Assembly (NCBI RefSeq): GCF_042677045.1
Contig: NZ_JBHTIH010000006.1
Coordinates: 1-64,000 of the forward strand
Direction: 5' to 3'
DNA length: 64,000 nucleotides
Origin: Lysobacter_K koreensis
Lineage (GTDB): Bacteria; Pseudomonadota; Gammaproteobacteria; Xanthomonadales; Xanthomonadaceae
Shown here: piece after piece, positions 17,701 through 25,960 of the stretch
Layout: the number at the start of each line of letters is the position of its first letter
Position numbering within the stretch: the first letter of the stretch is position 1
Translations under genes and position numbers: made by a program
Notes under the pieces: model-generated
Databases searched by the model: none
Told to the model about the DNA's origin: nothing
The model's input: the letters and a program-made list of their open reading frames with translations, nothing else

Positions 17701-20700
17701 CGCCTTCGTGCAGCCCGCCGCGCTGCCGGTCGCCGCGCCGGTGCTGGCGTTGTGGGCGCTGTCGCCGTGGCTGATGTGGTGGCTCGGGCGCCCGCGCCAG
17801 CGCGCCGGGGTGCCGCTGTCCCTGACGCAGACCAAGTTCCTGCGCCGCCTCGCGCGCCGCACCTGGGCGTTCTTCGACACCCACGTCACCGCCGCCGACC
17901 ACTGGCTGCCGCCGGACAACGTGCAGGAGCACCCGACGCTGGTGGTCGCGCGCCGCACCTCGCCGACCAACATCGGCCTGGCGCTGCTCGCCGACCTGGC
18001 CGCGTACGACTTCGGCTACGTCCCGGTCGGCGAGCTGATGACCCGCTGCCGCAACACCCTGCACACGCTGGAGTCCTTGCCGCGCCACCGCGGCCACTTC
18101 TACAACTGGTACGACACCGAAACCCTGCAGCCGCTGCCGCCGCGCTACGTGTCCACGGTCGACAGCGGCAACCTCGCCGGCCACCTGCTGACGCTGCGGC
18201 AGGGGCTGCTGGCCTTGCCCGATGCGCCGCTGCTGTCGCCGGCGACCTGGGCCGGGTTGGCCGACACTCTGGCGGTGCTGGTCGAAGCGCACGGCGACGC
18301 GAGCGGCGGCGGCCAGGCAGCGCACGCCGCGGTGGCGCAGTTCCAGGACGCCCTCGACGACGCCGGCACTGCCGCGCCGACCAGCCTGCGCGATGCGGCC
18401 CAGCTGCTGGCGAGGCTGCGCAGCCTCGCCCGCGACCTGCAGCAACCCGCGCCCGATGCCGACCCCGCGGCGACCGACGACGAAGCGCGGTTCTGGCAAC
18501 GCGCGCTGCTGCGCCAATGCGAAAGCGTGCACGACGACCTGCTGTGGCTCGTGCCGTGGCTGGCGTCGTGGCTGGATGCGCCCAGCGATGGCGACGGCGT
18601 GCCCGCTTCCGTGCAACCGATCCCGACCCTGCGCGAACTCGCGCGCGGCGTCGCCGCGTCCGCGTCCGGGCCGCACGACCCCGACGACGAACGCGCGCAC
18701 GCCGTCGCCGTCGCCGCCACGCGCGCGCAGGCGCGGATCGCCGAACTCGAGCGCCTCGCGCACGTCGCCAGCCAGTGCGCGCAGCATCAGTACGGCTTCC
18801 TCTACGATTCGGCGCGGCACCTGCTCGCGATCGGCTACAACGTCGATGAGCAGCGCCGCGACCCGGGCTACTACGACCTGCTCGCCTCCGAGGCGAGGCT
18901 GTGCAGCTTCGTCACCATCGCCCAGGGCCAGCTGCCGCAGGAGACCTGGTTCGCGCTGGGCCGGCTGCTGACCGAGATCGACGGCGACGCCACGCTGCTG
19001 TCGTGGTCGGGCTCGATGTTCGAGTACCTGATGCCGCAACTGGTGATGCCCAGCTTCGAGGGCACCCTGCTCGACCAGACCGCGCGCAACTGCGTCGACC
19101 GCCAGATCGAATACGGCCGCCAGCGCGACGTGCCCTGGGGCATTTCAGAGTCCGGCTACAACCTGGTCGACACCCGCATGAACTACCAGTACCGCGCGTT
19201 CGGCGTGCCGGGGCTGGGCCTGAAGCGTGGCCTGGCGCAGGATCTGGTGATCGCGCCGTACGCGAGCATGATGGCGCTGATGGTCGCGCCCGAGGCCGCG
19301 TGCGAGAACCTGCAGCGACTCACCGCCGAGGGCTTCGCCGGCCGCTTCGGCCTGTTCGAGGCGATCGACTACACCGCCGCGCGCTTGCCGCGCGGGCAGA
19401 GCCACGCGGTGATCCGCTCGTTCATGGTCCACCACCAGGGCATGGGCCTGCTGTCGCTGGCCTACCTGCTGTGCGACCAGCCGATGCAGAAGCGCTTCGT
19501 CGCCGACCCCGAGTTCCAGGCGACCTTGCTGCTGCTGCAGGAGCGCATCCCGCGCACCGGCGTGTTCCACCCGCACGCGGCCGAGGTCGCCGGCGCCAGT
19601 CCGCTGTCGGAAGTCGCCGAGACCCGGCTGCGCGTGTTCCGCGGCACCGACATGGCGCGCCCGGCGGTGCAGATCCTCTCCAACGGCCGCTACCACCTCA
19701 TGGTCAGCAGCGCCGGCGGCGGCTACAGCCGCGTGCACGACATGGCGGTCACGCGCTGGCGCGAGGACGGCACGCGCGACCACTGGGGCAGCTTCTGCTA
19801 CCTGCGCGACGTCGACAGCGGCCAGTTCTGGTCGACCACCCACCAGCCGTGCACGGTCGCGGTCGAAGGCTACGAGGCGATCTTCTCCGACGCCAAGGCC
19901 GAGTTCCGCGGCCGCCACCTGGGCTTCGATACCCACACCGAGATCGCGGTGTCGCCCGAGGACGACATCGAGCTGCGCCGGCTGCGCATCACCAACCGCA
20001 CGCGCGAGCCGCGCGCGATCGAGATCACCAGCTACGCCGAGGTGGTGCTGGCGCCGGCGATCTCCGACGAGCTGCACCCGGCCTTCAGCAACCTGTTCGT
20101 GCAGACCGAACTGGTGCCGATGAAGCAGGCGATCGTCTGCACCCGGCGCGCGCGCGGCCACGACGAGAGCCCGCCGTGGATGTTCCACCTGGTGGCGGTG
20201 CACGGCGCCGACATCGACGCGATCTCGTACGAAACCGATCGCGCGCGCTTCGTCGGCCGCGGCCACAGCCTGCAGCGACCGCGCGCGCTGACCGGCACCG
20301 ATGCGTTGTCCAACACCGACGGCTCGGTGCTCGATCCGATCGTCGCGATCCGCAGCCGCATCACCCTGGCGCCGGGCCAGACCGCGACCGTCGACATGGT
20401 CACCGGCGTCGGCGGCACGCGCGACGCCTGCGCCGGCCTGATCGAGAAGTACCGCGACCGGCGCCTGGCCGACCGCGTGTTCGACCTGGCCTGGACCCAC
20501 AGTCAGGTCGTGCGCCGCCAGATCAACGCCAGCCAGGCCGATGCGCAGTTGTACGAGCGCCTGGCCGGGCTGGTGCTGTACGCGAACCCGGTGCTGCGCG
20601 CCGAACCGGCGGTGCTGCTGCAGAACCGCCGCGGCCAGTCGGGGCTGTGGGGCCAGGCGATCTCCGGCGACCTGCCGGTGGTGCTGGTGCAGATCGCCGA

Positions 20701-23593
20701 CGCGGACAACATCGAGCTGGTGCGGCAGCTGGTGCAGGCGCACGCGTACTGGCGGCTCAAGGGCCTGGCAGTCGACCTGGTGATCTGGAACGAGGACCAG
20801 GCCGGCTACCGCCAGCAGCTGCAGGACCAGATCATGGGCCTGATCGCGGCGGGCGTGGAGGCGCACGTGATCGACCGCCCCGGCGGCATCTTCGTGCGCC
20901 CGACCCAGCAGATCTCGCAGGAGGATCGGATCCTAATCCAGTCGGTGGCGCGGGTGATCCTCAGCGATGCGCGCGGCAGTCTGGCCGAGCAGGTCGGTAG
21001 ACGCCCGCCCGTCGTGCCAGCGATGTCGCTGCTGCTGCCGGCGCCGGTGCAGCCCGACCTGCTCGACGAGGCGCCGGCGCCCGACACGACCGCTGCGGAC
21101 GCGCACGCGCGCGGCGCACCGGCGGCGGCTGTGCTCGACCCGTGGCCGTTCGATGCGGTCGCCGACACCCGCCTCCTCGGCAACGGCCTCGGCGGCTTCT
21201 CGCCCGACGGCCGCGAGTACGTGATCGACCTCGCCGACGGCCAGACCACGCCGGCGCCGTGGTCGAACGTGCTGGCCAACGCGCAGTTCGGCTGCGTCGT
21301 CAGCGAGAGCGCGCCGGGCTATACCTGGGGCGAGAACGCGCACGAGTTCCGGCTCACGCCGTGGCACAACGACCCGGTCGGCGACGCGTGCGGGGAGGCG
21401 TTCTACCTGCGCGACGAGGACAGCGGCCGGGTCTGGTCGCCGATGCCGCTGCCGTGCCGCGGCGAAGGCCCGTACCGCACCCGCCACGGCTTCGGCTACA
21501 GCGTCTACGAGCACGTCGAGGACGGCATCGCCAGCGAGCTGTGGGTGTACGTCGCGCTCGAGGACGCGGTGAAGTTCAGCGTGCTCAAGCTGCACAACCG
21601 CAGCGGGCGGCCGCGGCGGCTGAGCGCGACCGGCTACGTCGAGTGGATCCTTGGCGACCTGCACGCCAAGACCCAGATGCACGTGGTCACCGAGATCGAC
21701 GGCGACAGCGGCGTGCTCACCGCGCGCAACGCCTACAACACCGAATTCGAGGGCCGGGTCGCGTTCTTCGACACCGACCCGGTCGCGCCCGGCGCGCCGG
21801 CGCGCAGCGTCACCGGCGACCGGGCCGAATTCCTCGGCCGCAACGGCCACCCGCAGCGGCCCGCCGCTATGGGGCGCGAGCGGCTGTCGGGCAAGCTCGG
21901 CCCGGGGCTGGACCCGTGCGCGGCGATCCAGGTGCCGCTGCAGCTCGATGCCGTGGAGGCCAGCGAGACCGTGTTCCGCCTCGGCCTCGGGCGTGACTGG
22001 GCCGATGCGGTCGCGCTGGCGCGGCGCACGCGTGGTGTGGATGCCGCCTACGACGCGCTCGACGCCGTGCGCATCTACTGGCTGCGCACCCTGGGCACGA
22101 TCCAGGTGCAGACGCCCGATCCCAGCGTCGACGTGCTCGCCAACGGCTGGCTGCTGTACCAGACGATCGGCTGCCGCTTCCTCGCGCGCAGCGGCTACTA
22201 CCAGTCCAGCGGCGCCTATGGCTTCCGCGACCAGTTGCAGGACACCATGGCGATGGTCCACGCCGAGCCGCAGCGCGCACGCGCGCACCTGCTGCTCAGC
22301 GCCGCGCACCAGTTCCCGCAGGGCGACGTGCTGCACTGGTGGCACCCGCCACTGGACCGCGGCGTGCGCACGCGCTGCTCCGACGACTACCTGTGGCTGC
22401 CGCTGGCGGCCTGCCGCTACATCGGCGCGACCGGCGACGCCGGCGTACTCGACGAGGTCGTCCCGTACATCGAGGGCCGCCCTGTCAACGCCGACGAAGA
22501 GTCGTACTACGACCTGCCGCTGCGCTCGCTGCTGCGCGAGAACCTGTACGCGCACTGCGTGCGCTCGTTGCAGCGCGGGCTGGAACTGGTCGGCGAACGT
22601 GGCCTGCCGCTGATCGCGACCGGCGACTGGAACGACGGCATGAACCGCGTCGGCGAGCGCGGCCGCGGCGAGAGCGTGTGGCTGGGCTTCTTCCTGTTCG
22701 ACGTGCTCAACCGCTTCAGCGGCGTCGCCCGCGCGCGCGGCGACGCCGGCTTCGCCGACCACTGCCTGGACGCGGCGGAGACACTGCGCGGCAACCTCGA
22801 ACTGCACGCCTGGGACGGCGCCTGGTACCGGCGTGCGTGGTTCGACAACGGCGCGCCGTTGGGATCCACCGCCAGCGACGAATGCCGGATCGATTCGATC
22901 GCGCAGAGCTGGTCGGTGCTGTCCGGCGCCGGCGACCCCGAGCGCACGCGCCAGGCGATGGCCTCGCTTGACCGCTATCTGGTCCGCCGCGACGCCGGCC
23001 TGGTGCAGTTGCTCGACCCGCCGTTCGACCAGACCGCGCAGGACCCGGGCTACATCCGAGGCTACGTGCCCGGCGTGCGCGAGAACGGCGGCCAATACAC
23101 GCATGCGGCGATCTGGGCGACGATGGCGTTCGCGCACCTGGGCGACAGCGCGCGCGCGTGGGAACTGCTGCGCATGATCAACCCGGTGCACCACGGCGAC
23201 AGCCCCGAGGCCGTGGCGACCTACAAGGTCGAACCCTACGTGGTCGCCGCCGACGTGTACGCGGTGCCGCCGCACGTCGGCCGCGGCGGCTGGACCTGGT
23301 ACACCGGCTCGGCCGGCTGGATGTACCGGCTGGTGGTCGAGTCGCTATTGGGCCTGCAGCGCGAAGGCGACCGCCTGCGCCTGGCGCCGTGCATCCCGCA
23401 CGACTGGCCCGAGTACTCGCTGCGCTACCGCTACCGCGACAGCGTGTACCGGATCCGCGTGCGGCAGCTGCCGCCGGGCGGGCAGTCGCGGCTCACGGTC
23501 GACGGCATCGAGCAGGACGGCTTGGTGATCCCGCTGCAGGACGACTACGCCGAGCATGTGGTCGAGGCGTGGGTGGCGCCGCGCGCCGGATAG
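14774..23593 (+). CDS. ndvB: Cyclic beta-1,2-glucan synthase (GT84-GH94 type)
   Basis: A 2939-residue inner-membrane enzyme resembling ChvB/NdvB, which makes and cyclises osmoregulated periplasmic beta-1,2-glucan. Membrane segments lie at about 427-480, 837-876 and 964-1005. A processive glycosyltransferase domain between the first two has TLDTDTQLPRDAA near 640 and RRHRWIRGDWQ near 790. A glycoamylase-like domain is near 1450-1570 (ESGYNLVDTRMNYQYRAFG). Two GH94-type regions follow; the catalytic one has TGDWNDGMNRVG near 2615. The start is uncertain: the frame is open far upstream, overlapping ppk2, and ATG 14714 is an alternative. It stands alone, with no visible glucan exporter. Confidence 0.93.
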   Translation: MATRKTLLRAWLRATRSTTRRSARRVARRGALASEPPLRAQLFSAEQMERHGKALARAHRVSTAPAPDLLLQRLGENQQVLDDVCSLLNEAAHANRRLTPAGEWLLDNIYLIEEQISIARRHLPKGYSRELPRLTHGASRDLPRVYDIALNAISHGDGRVDADSLARFVAAYQSVTPLKLGELWAIPIMLRLALIENLRRVSARILADRTDRNLADLWADRLTEVAESDPKNLVLAVADMARSQPPVASSFVAELARRLQGQSSALSLPLTWVEQWLADSDQTIEQMVQTENQQQAADQVSVSNSIGSLRFLAMMDWREFVETMSVVEHALREDPNGTYGLMDFATRDRYRHVAEQIARRGGLLEVDVAHKALELARQRAAQGDPNDVAAHVGYYLVDDGRRELEVALAPRHGVNAAVRKTARRVPLLAYTLPIALIVAIFTHGLVVAAAPAWLGPAWPWLVGVLCVIAFSELGVAAVNWATTLLATPRALPRLDYSEGIPASARTLVVVPTMFGSEAALRDLVEALEVRFLANRDRNLRFALLTDFFDADAAELPGDAALLVAARREIEALNLRHANGSGDIFFLFQRPRLWNPREGTWMGHERKRGKLAALNALLRTGARDAFSLIVGDTDALAGVRYVITLDTDTQLPRDAARQLVGTLAHPLNRAQFDPVRGVVTRGYGILQPRVGIAMSGQARSWYARLYGSEPGIDPYTRAVSDVYQDLFSEGSFVGKGIYDVEAFECALEGRMPADSILSHDLLEGCYARAGLVSDVQLYEDYPSRYAVDVKRRHRWIRGDWQLLPWIWPWVRRTDVRGERNPLSLLSRGKLVDNLRRSLVPAAITALLVLGWLFAPAPLAWTAWVLAIAVVPPLLASMIDLASRPPDLPLRAHLHQAMAAVLRNFARVPLALACLPYEAYFSLDAIARTLWRMGVSRRRLLQWSPSSEVERTLGDGALAALRTMWFGPAFALASAAAIAFVQPAALPVAAPVLALWALSPWLMWWLGRPRQRAGVPLSLTQTKFLRRLARRTWAFFDTHVTAADHWLPPDNVQEHPTLVVARRTSPTNIGLALLADLAAYDFGYVPVGELMTRCRNTLHTLESLPRHRGHFYNWYDTETLQPLPPRYVSTVDSGNLAGHLLTLRQGLLALPDAPLLSPATWAGLADTLAVLVEAHGDASGGGQAAHAAVAQFQDALDDAGTAAPTSLRDAAQLLARLRSLARDLQQPAPDADPAATDDEARFWQRALLRQCESVHDDLLWLVPWLASWLDAPSDGDGVPASVQPIPTLRELARGVAASASGPHDPDDERAHAVAVAATRAQARIAELERLAHVASQCAQHQYGFLYDSARHLLAIGYNVDEQRRDPGYYDLLASEARLCSFVTIAQGQLPQETWFALGRLLTEIDGDATLLSWSGSMFEYLMPQLVMPSFEGTLLDQTARNCVDRQIEYGRQRDVPWGISESGYNLVDTRMNYQYRAFGVPGLGLKRGLAQDLVIAPYASMMALMVAPEAACENLQRLTAEGFAGRFGLFEAIDYTAARLPRGQSHAVIRSFMVHHQGMGLLSLAYLLCDQPMQKRFVADPEFQATLLLLQERIPRTGVFHPHAAEVAGASPLSEVAETRLRVFRGTDMARPAVQILSNGRYHLMVSSAGGGYSRVHDMAVTRWREDGTRDHWGSFCYLRDVDSGQFWSTTHQPCTVAVEGYEAIFSDAKAEFRGRHLGFDTHTEIAVSPEDDIELRRLRITNRTREPRAIEITSYAEVVLAPAISDELHPAFSNLFVQTELVPMKQAIVCTRRARGHDESPPWMFHLVAVHGADIDAISYETDRARFVGRGHSLQRPRALTGTDALSNTDGSVLDPIVAIRSRITLAPGQTATVDMVTGVGGTRDACAGLIEKYRDRRLADRVFDLAWTHSQVVRRQINASQADAQLYERLAGLVLYANPVLRAEPAVLLQNRRGQSGLWGQAISGDLPVVLVQIADADNIELVRQLVQAHAYWRLKGLAVDLVIWNEDQAGYRQQLQDQIMGLIAAGVEAHVIDRPGGIFVRPTQQISQEDRILIQSVARVILSDARGSLAEQVGRRPPVVPAMSLLLPAPVQPDLLDEAPAPDTTAADAHARGAPAAAVLDPWPFDAVADTRLLGNGLGGFSPDGREYVIDLADGQTTPAPWSNVLANAQFGCVVSESAPGYTWGENAHEFRLTPWHNDPVGDACGEAFYLRDEDSGRVWSPMPLPCRGEGPYRTRHGFGYSVYEHVEDGIASELWVYVALEDAVKFSVLKLHNRSGRPRRLSATGYVEWILGDLHAKTQMHVVTEIDGDSGVLTARNAYNTEFEGRVAFFDTDPVAPGAPARSVTGDRAEFLGRNGHPQRPAAMGRERLSGKLGPGLDPCAAIQVPLQLDAVEASETVFRLGLGRDWADAVALARRTRGVDAAYDALDAVRIYWLRTLGTIQVQTPDPSVDVLANGWLLYQTIGCRFLARSGYYQSSGAYGFRDQLQDTMAMVHAEPQRARAHLLLSAAHQFPQGDVLHWWHPPLDRGVRTRCSDDYLWLPLAACRYIGATGDAGVLDEVVPYIEGRPVNADEESYYDLPLRSLLRENLYAHCVRSLQRGLELVGERGLPLIATGDWNDGMNRVGERGRGESVWLGFFLFDVLNRFSGVARARGDAGFADHCLDAAETLRGNLELHAWDGAWYRRAWFDNGAPLGSTASDECRIDSIAQSWSVLSGAGDPERTRQAMASLDRYLVRRDAGLVQLLDPPFDQTAQDPGYIRGYVPGVRENGGQYTHAAIWATMAFAHLGDSARAWELLRMINPVHHGDSPEAVATYKVEPYVVAADVYAVPPHVGRGGWTWYTGSAGWMYRLVVESLLGLQREGDRLRLAPCIPHDWPEYSLRYRYRDSVYRIRVRQLPPGGQSRLTVDGIEQDGLVIPLQDDYAEHVVEAWVAPRAG

Positions 23594-23710
23594 CGGCGCA
23601 ATCTGCGTGCGACGCGAAGTGCCAACCCGATGTGCAGCGCCATGCCGGGCAGTTGGAGGCGAGGCCGGCGCATGCGTGAAATCCGACCCACGTCCACTGG
23701 CGTTCGAGCG

Positions 23711-23958
23711 GAACTCACTCGCCGCCGAGCCGAAATCACTCGCGCGCGAGTGAAATTCACTCGCGGCCGAGCCCGAAATCACTCGCGAGCGAGGAAAATT
23801 CACTCGCCGCCAAGCCGGAATCACTTGCGCGCGAGTGAAGTTCACTCAACGCCGAGCCCGAATCACTTGCGGGCGAGTGAAATTCACGCAACGCCGAGCC
23901 GGAATCACTTACGCGCGAGTGAAATTCACTCAACGTCGAGCCGGAATCACTCGCGCTC
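23711..23958. repeat. 42-bp tandem repeat, about six copies
   Basis: Six successive units follow the pattern GAAATTCACTC-CGCCGAGCC-GAATCACT-GCGCGCGAGT with a few substitutions each; the period is about 42 bp. The unit contains the palindrome ACTCGCGCGCGAGT, best preserved in the first copies. Because 42 is a multiple of three, frames stay open on both strands; one minus-strand frame reads as a degenerate 14-residue SEFHSRASDSGSAL repeat. No start with a ribosome-binding site or known domain supports translation. It lies 118 nt after ndvB. Confidence 0.9.
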
Positions 23959-23992
23959 CAGCAGCCATCGAGCTTTAGGGTCAGGAGAAAGT

Positions 23993-24010
23993 CGAACCTG
24001 ACCCCGTTTC
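23993..24010. repeat. Left inverted repeat bracketing the hydrolase segment
   Basis: CGAACCTGACCCCGTTTC; its inverted counterpart is at 25018-25036 with one extra base. It also forms the right half of a local hairpin, since GGGTCAGG occurs just upstream at 23977-23984 and CCTGACCC here. A second GACCCCGTTTCGGTT follows within 15 nt. The region 23594-24156 holds no convincing gene. Confidence 0.6.
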
Positions 24011-24156
24011 GGTTGACCCCGTTTCGGTTTCTGGTGGTGAAAAGCACTCCGCGTGCACGCGCAAATCACGGCCGAACATAAACCATGCCGAGGCCTGCTT
24101 CGCTGGCGCCGCCGGCGGATCATCAGCGTTAAGTGTCGAAGCGAAGGAATCCAGAA

Positions 24157-24930
24157 ATGCACCATATCCAACGTGGCACCGGCCGCAAGCTTCTGCTCGT
24201 CCACGGTCTGGGCGGAAGTTGGCGGTCATGGAGCACCATCCTGGATGCGTTGAGCATCGACCGAACCGTCATCGCGATTGACCTGCCCGGACATGGTGCC
24301 TCGCCGGTTGAGCATGACAGCGGAGCGTTTTTCGGTCTGGTGGGAAGTGTCGAGCGCTACATCGCAGACAATGATTTGGTGGGGATCGATCTCGTCGGCA
24401 GTTCGATGGGCGCGCGAATCGTGCTTGAACTCGCTCGACGCGGCAACGTGGGAAATGTTGTCGCACTTGATCCGGGCGGCTTCTGGCGGGGGTGGGAGCG
24501 AACGTTTTTCCGGACCACCATCGGGATTTCAGGGCGACTGCTGCGGGCAATCCGGCCCGGACTGCCAATGCTGAGCCGGAACGCGGCGACGCGCACCGTA
24601 TTGCTGGCGCAGCTCTCCTCGCACCCCTGGGCGCTCGACCCTAAGGTGGTCGCGACCGAGTTGACGGGCCTGAGCACCACATCGACATTCGATGCCCTGG
24701 TCCGCGATCTTGCCACCGGACCGGAGCAGGCCGGTCCTGCCGCCGACCCCGCTCGGCGAATCGTGATTGGATGGGGCCGGAATGACCGTCTGTGCCTTCC
24801 AAGACAGGCGGCGCGGGCCCAGTTGGCTTTTCCTTCCGCGGTCCTGCATTGGTTCGAAGCCAGCGGGCACTTTCCCATGTGGGATATGCCGGAGGAGACG
24901 GTCGCCGTCATTCTTGCCGCGACGCGATGA
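24157..24930 (+). CDS. Alpha/beta hydrolase
   Basis: A 257-residue cytosolic alpha/beta hydrolase of unknown substrate. The oxyanion region LLLVHGLGGSWRSW is near residues 10-23, the nucleophile elbow VGSSMGARI near residue 84, and the catalytic His is in EASGHFPMWDMPEE near residue 238. The start MHHIQRGTG is chosen for AAGGA eight nt upstream. Base composition looks less GC-rich than ndvB or the downstream genes. It is flanked by inverted repeats about 1 kb apart, and GTTAAGT lies 30 nt upstream, so acquisition by transfer is plausible. Confidence 0.85.
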   Translation: MHHIQRGTGRKLLLVHGLGGSWRSWSTILDALSIDRTVIAIDLPGHGASPVEHDSGAFFGLVGSVERYIADNDLVGIDLVGSSMGARIVLELARRGNVGNVVALDPGGFWRGWERTFFRTTIGISGRLLRAIRPGLPMLSRNAATRTVLLAQLSSHPWALDPKVVATELTGLSTTSTFDALVRDLATGPEQAGPAADPARRIVIGWGRNDRLCLPRQAARAQLAFPSAVLHWFEASGHFPMWDMPEETVAVILAATR

Positions 24931-25017
24931 CGGTCCTGTATGGGGTCAGAGAACAATACCGTTTGAATCCGCCGCAGAGTGGGCCGGCCGGCCCGGCGGG
25001 CGCAAACGCAAGAAAGA

Positions 25018-25036
25018 GAAACAGGGGTCAGGTTCG
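25018..25036. repeat. Right inverted repeat bracketing the hydrolase segment
   Basis: GAAACAGGGGTCAGGTTCG, the reverse complement of the left copy apart from one inserted base. A related GGGGTCAGAG stretch lies at about 24940. The 24931-25096 gap holds no gene. Confidence 0.6.
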
Positions 25037-25096
25037 TTTTTTCTGCCTGGAACTTGCCCACTCCGGACTGATCCCTTTCGAACCAAGGTACCGCCT

Positions 25097-25366
25097 TCAA
25101 TCGATGCTGAAGCCGACGTGGGCCTCGCCGGCATCGGCTTCGAATCGCTCCAGCTCCTCCACGCGCGCCAGCGGCGGGCCGATGCGCAGCCAGGCGGCCA
25201 GCTCGTCGATCGCGGCGTCATCGCCGACCGCGAGCACTTCCACGCGGCCGTCGGCGAGGTTGCGGGCATGGCCGCGCAGGCCCAGCGCCTGCGCCTGGTC
25301 GCGGGCCGAGGCGCGAAACCACACGCCCTGCACCTTGCCGCCGACCAGGAACCGTGCCGCGCTCAC
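25097..25366 (-). CDS. acyP: Acylphosphatase
   Basis: An 89-residue enzyme, the family's usual size, that hydrolyses acyl phosphates. The signature GKVQGVWFRASARDQAQALGL carries the catalytic Arg, and RGHARNLADGRVEV carries the conserved Asn (usually VRNLPDG). It starts with GTG in MSAARFLVGGKVQGV, overlapping the tlpA-like stop by 4 nt (GTGA), so it is translationally coupled to that gene. Confidence 0.94.
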   Translation of the reverse strand: MSAARFLVGGKVQGVWFRASARDQAQALGLRGHARNLADGRVEVLAVGDDAAIDELAAWLRIGPPLARVEELERFEADAGEAHVGFSID

Positions 25367-25956
25367 GGCGCCACCTTCCCGGCCGCGATCGCCGCCTCGA
25401 TCTCGCGCGCGGTCACCGGGCCGAGGAACTTCTTCGCGACCGTGCCATCGGGCGCGATCAGGTAGGTGGTCGGCAGGCCGCGCGGCGTGTCGAAGTCCTT
25501 CGGCGGGTCGTAGGTGTCGACGATCGCGATCGGGTACACCACCGGGTGTTTCTTCAGGAACGCGCGCATGTCGGCCGGCTCGATGTCCTCGTAGGCCAGA
25601 CCGACGACCTCGATGTTCTCGCGCATCGCATCGAGCGCGGACAGCTCCGGCATCTCCTTCAGGCACGGCGCGCACCAGGTCGCCCAGAAGTTGAGCACCA
25701 CCCACTTGCCGCGGTGCGCGGACAGCTCGTACGGCGTGCCGTCGAGGGTGGCGATGCGCAGCGCGGGGATCACCGGCGTGGCGCGTGCGGCGTCCGGCGA
25801 CGGGGTTGGCGAGGTTTTCGTTGGCCGGGTGGCCGGCGCGGCGGTCGTGGGCGCCGGCCCGGCGGCGGGCTTTTGCTCGCCCGGCGGCGCCGGCTTGCAG
25901 GCCGCCAGCAGCAGCGCGATCGACAACAACAGCACGGGTGAGGCGGAAGACGGCAT
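25363..25956 (-). CDS. TlpA-family thiol:disulfide oxidoreductase, lipoprotein
   Basis: A 197-residue periplasmic lipoprotein. The signal peptide ends in lipobox LLLAAC (Cys about residue 20), followed by a Pro/Ala/Thr-rich linker to about residue 60. The thioredoxin-like domain has the redox motif NFWATWCAPCLKEMPEL near residues 88-104 and the cis-Pro region RGLPTTYLI near residue 161. It probably reduces or shuffles disulfides of envelope proteins; the partner is unknown. The downstream acylphosphatase overlaps its stop. Confidence 0.92.
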   Translation of the reverse strand: MPSSASPVLLLSIALLLAACKPAPPGEQKPAAGPAPTTAAPATRPTKTSPTPSPDAARATPVIPALRIATLDGTPYELSAHRGKWVVLNFWATWCAPCLKEMPELSALDAMRENIEVVGLAYEDIEPADMRAFLKKHPVVYPIAIVDTYDPPKDFDTPRGLPTTYLIAPDGTVAKKFLGPVTAREIEAAIAAGKVAP

Positions 25957-25960
25957 CGGG

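Noticed and set aside
23711..23958. CRISPR array
   Set aside because: Units are contiguous diverged copies of one 42-bp sequence with no distinct spacers, and no cas genes are near.
23594..25096. Transposase or insertion sequence associated with the GGGGTCAG repeats
   Set aside because: No transposase motif is readable in any frame of this segment; only the repeats and a hydrolase gene are present.
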